Source of the DNA: DATAUK01 sp036268295
GTDB taxonomy: Bacteria; Actinomycetota; Actinomycetes; JAFAQI01
Length of the DNA stretch: 64,000 nucleotides
Assembly: GCA_036268295.1 (NCBI GenBank)
Contig: DATAUK010000050.1
Coordinates: forward strand, 1-64,000
Direction: 5' to 3'
The notes beneath the pieces were generated by a model. It was given only the letters and a program-made list of their open reading frames with translations, had not been told where the DNA came from and did not search any database. Position 1 is the first letter of the stretch; each line of letters begins with the position of its first letter. A program made the position numbers and the translations under genes. Below, in pieces: positions 62,085-64,000 of the stretch.

Positions 62085-63512
62085 ATGACAACTAGCCCCA
62101 CTGCCACCCCGCCGAACGGCGGCACCACGCCTCGCGGTGCCGAGCACACGACGAGAGCCGGCCGGCGGCGGACCAAAGCGGTCGTGGACGGCGCGCTTCG
62201 GTCATTGACCCTGCGCGGTCGCTGCGTGCTGGCCGCCGGCGTGACGGCCGCGCTCGCCGGGCTCATCCTGCACGAACGCGACCTGTTCCGGGTGGCCTCA
62301 CTGCTGATCGCCGCGCCATTGGTCGCCGTCGGTTTCGCGGCACGGACCCGGTTCCGGTTGACCTGCTCCCGCCGGGTCGACCCCGCCCGGGTGGCGACCG
62401 GCGATCGTTCCCGGGTGGTGCTGCGGATCGAGAACATCTCGCGACTGCCGACCGGTCTGCTGTTGATCGAGGACACCATCCCTTACCTGCTCGGTGGCCG
62501 GCCACGCGTCGTCCTCGATCGGCTCGCACCGAAACGCCCGATCGACGTCGGCTACCACGTCAGCGGTGAGCTTCGCGGCCGTTATCGCGTCGGCCCGCTC
62601 ACGGTGCGGCTGATGGACCCGTTCGGCTTGTGCGAGTTGCCGCGGGCCTTCACCAGCACCGACACCCTGGTCGTCACCCCACAGGTTCTCGAGCTCCCGG
62701 CCGTCCAGCTCAGCGGTGAGTGGGGCGGCGCCGGCCACAGCACGTACCGATCGGTCGCCACGCACGGTGACGACGACGTCGCCACCCGGGAGTACCACCA
62801 TGGCGACGATCTGCGGCGGGTGCACTGGCGGACAACGGCTCGCCGCGGCGAGCTCACGGTGCGTCGCGAGGAGCAGGCCTGGCAGAGTCGCGGCGCGGTG
62901 CTGCTCGACACCCGGCTGGTCGCCCATCGCGGCGACGGCCCGACCTCGTCGCTCGAGTGGGCGATCTCGGCGGCCGCCTCGATCAGCATCCATCTCGCCC
63001 GGTCCGGCTTCGAGATCCGCCTGGTCACCGACACCGGCCATGAGATCTCCTCGGCTGGCCTCGGTGAGTCGTCGTTCGACGGCAGCGTGCTCGACGTGCT
63101 CGCGGTCGTGAACCCATCGCCGAGCCGCAGCCTGCATGCTGGCATGAGTGCGGTACGCCGCCATGGCTCCGAGGGCCTGCTGGTTGCCGTCGTCGGGACC
63201 CTGACCCCGGAGGATGCTGAGAGCCTCGCGCGGATGCGAAGCGGCGGTGCCTCCGTCGGCGTCGCCCTGGTGCTGGAGACCGACACCTGGATCACCCAGT
63301 CGCCACAGGGCGCCGCGGCGACAGCGGCAGCGCACGACAAGACCTACCAGCTGCTGGCGCAGTCAGGCTGGCGCACGATCGAGGTGCACCGCGGCGACTC
63401 GCTGCCGCAGCTGTGGCCGCAAGCCGGGCGCGCGCGGGTCGAGCGGGTCCCGAGCTTCGCCGCCAGCCCGGCCGACCACTCGGCCGCGGTCGACGGCGGT
63501 GACGCGGCATGA
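62085..63512 (+). CDS. DUF58 domain protein
   Basis: A 475-aa protein: basic cytoplasmic N-terminus, two membrane helices (CVLAAGVTAALAGLILH; VASLLIAAPLVAVGF), a beta-rich middle and the DUF58 core (DDVATREYHHGDDLRRVHWRTTARRGELTVRREEQ), with a von Willebrand A-like end. It is regularly found with MoxR and TgpA, and this set often lies next to mraZ in actinobacteria. ATG 62085, 28 bp after moxR. Function in wall or secreted-protein maturation is inferred. Confidence 0.88.
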   Translation: MTTSPTATPPNGGTTPRGAEHTTRAGRRRTKAVVDGALRSLTLRGRCVLAAGVTAALAGLILHERDLFRVASLLIAAPLVAVGFAARTRFRLTCSRRVDPARVATGDRSRVVLRIENISRLPTGLLLIEDTIPYLLGGRPRVVLDRLAPKRPIDVGYHVSGELRGRYRVGPLTVRLMDPFGLCELPRAFTSTDTLVVTPQVLELPAVQLSGEWGGAGHSTYRSVATHGDDDVATREYHHGDDLRRVHWRTTARRGELTVRREEQAWQSRGAVLLDTRLVAHRGDGPTSSLEWAISAAASISIHLARSGFEIRLVTDTGHEISSAGLGESSFDGSVLDVLAVVNPSPSRSLHAGMSAVRRHGSEGLLVAVVGTLTPEDAESLARMRSGGASVGVALVLETDTWITQSPQGAAATAAAHDKTYQLLAQSGWRTIEVHRGDSLPQLWPQAGRARVERVPSFAASPADHSAAVDGGDAA

Positions 63513-63541
63513 GCACGCGTCCGGTTGGGGTGAGGCGATGA
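63509..63541 (+). CDS. Ten-codon minicistron bridging the DUF58 and TgpA-like genes
   Basis: The frame starts with ATG overlapping the DUF58 stop (ATGA) and ends with TGA overlapping the next ATG (ATGA). Peptide MSTRPVGVRR. It contains the GGGGTGAGG that can serve as ribosome-binding site for the next gene, so it may exist only by chance. Confidence 0.35.
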   Translation: MSTRPVGVRR

Positions 63542-64000
63542 GCGCGCAGCTGCGGCTCTCGGCGTACGCCGCCCTTGCCACCATTGCAACCGCGACCTCG
63601 CTGATGTCGGTGTTCTCGAGCTCGGCGTGGGTGGTGCCGGTGATCGGCGCCATCCTGATCGTCTCGGGCAGCTGCACCCTGGTCCGCTACTCCCCGCTGC
63701 CGTCCGCATTCGAGCCGATCACCGCGGCGATCGCCGTGCTGTTGTGGGTCACCGCCCTCGATGCGCACTCGAAGGCGCACCTCGGCTTCATCCCCGGCCG
63801 CTTGGCACTGCGGCACCTCGGCCACGTCGCGCGCGGCGGATTCACCGAGATCCGCCGGCTGCCGACCCCGGCGCCGGCCCATCACGGACTGGTGCTGCTG
63901 ACCGTCGTGGGCGTCGCCGCGGTCGCGCTGGTTGTCGACCTCATGACGGTGACGCTTCGGCGTGCGGCGCTCAGCGGCCTGCCGCTGCTGGCGCTGTTCA
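63538..64000 (+). CDS. TgpA-like transglutaminase-family membrane protein (3' end outside window)
   Basis: The first 154 codons of a polytopic protein: helices in LRLSAYAALATIATATSLMSVF, AWVVPVIGAILIVSGSCTLV, AFEPITAAIAVLLWVTAL, HHGLVLLTVVGVAAVALVVDLMTV and ALSGLPLLALF. This matches the N-terminal membrane part of DUF3488/TgpA proteins, whose outside transglutaminase core would follow beyond the right edge. Position after moxR and DUF58 supports it. ATG 63538. Confidence 0.82.
   Translation, partial: MSAQLRLSAYAALATIATATSLMSVFSSSAWVVPVIGAILIVSGSCTLVRYSPLPSAFEPITAAIAVLLWVTALDAHSKAHLGFIPGRLALRHLGHVARGGFTEIRRLPTPAPAHHGLVLLTVVGVAAVALVVDLMTVTLRRAALSGLPLLALF

Noticed and set aside
1..64000. CRISPR arrays, insertion sequences, prophage or toxin-antitoxin genes
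   Set aside because: No regularly spaced repeats, transposases, integrases or phage genes were recognised; almost all space is taken by conserved chromosomal genes.

Overview
The window is high-GC, densely coding chromosomal DNA from an actinomycete (Actinomycetota). The evidence is the gene content: an ANTAR response regulator of the PdtaR type, Wag31/DivIVA with SepF and YggT beside ftsZ, the Trp-operon-associated membrane protein, PriA-type HisA, a mycothiol-type DinB-like protein, meso-DAP-type MurE, and a translational T-box in front of ileS. Order and content resemble the Frankiales/Jatrophihabitantales/Sporichthyales grade, but the genus cannot be fixed from sequence alone. I see no phage, insertion sequence, CRISPR array or resistance island. 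The interest lies in variations on conserved operons and in their regulatory DNA.

Layout. 1-8.1 kb: end of a branched-chain-amino-acid-type binding lipoprotein, pdtaR, tRNA-Leu(CAA), and gltBD with a possible GlnR box upstream of gltB. 8.1-15.1 kb: a VIT-family gene, lgt, trpA, trpB, trpC, a Trp-associated membrane gene, trpE and hisI, nearly all overlapping by 4 bases. 15.1-26.3 kb: an interrupted his cluster (hisF, priA, hisH, hisB, hisC, hisD). It holds extra genes: two small plus-strand membrane proteins, a secreted seven-bladed FG-GAP protein, a gamma-glutamyltransferase, a small AAA NTPase, a lipoprotein and a plus-strand DinB-like gene. 26.3-36.4 kb: a membrane protein, an ABC-2 exporter, dnaE, an anchored hypothetical protein, rluD, lspA and a DksA/TraR protein with a histone-H1-like half. 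36.4-41.8 kb: T-box-controlled ileS and three lesser genes, one coding a membrane protein with a Lys/Ala-rich tail. 41.8-60.8 kb: the dcw (division and cell wall) cluster, in transcription order mraZ-rsmH-ftsL-ftsI-murE-murF-mraY-murD-ftsW-murG-murC-ftsZ-pgeF-yggS-sepF-yggT-divIVA. 61-64 kb, divergent from mraZ: moxR, a DUF58 gene and the start of a TgpA-like gene.

How the genes work together. The trp and his genes share PRPP chemistry, and PriA can supply the missing TrpF step. hisI overlaps trpE, so his and trp are probably co-transcribed there. The dcw cluster makes lipid II precursors (MurC-F, MraY, MurG), moves and polymerises them (FtsW, FtsI), and builds and places the divisome (FtsZ, SepF, FtsL, DivIVA).

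Main points for a second look: (1) ftsQ is missing from between murC and ftsZ; a promoter-like sequence and a 71-nt imperfect hairpin sit there instead. (2) IleS carries GTHH where class I synthetases have HxGH, the signature reported for mupirocin hyper-resistant IleS2 enzymes. (3) The mraZ promoter has an AAGTGG-type box filling its -35/-10 spacer exactly, with two more copies downstream. (4) Two junctions, rsmH/ftsL and DUF58/tgpA, are bridged by 8- and 10-codon open frames with ATGA overlaps at both ends. (5) Lys/Ala- or Arg/Ser-rich domains are attached to a DksA-like protein, a membrane protein and FtsI.
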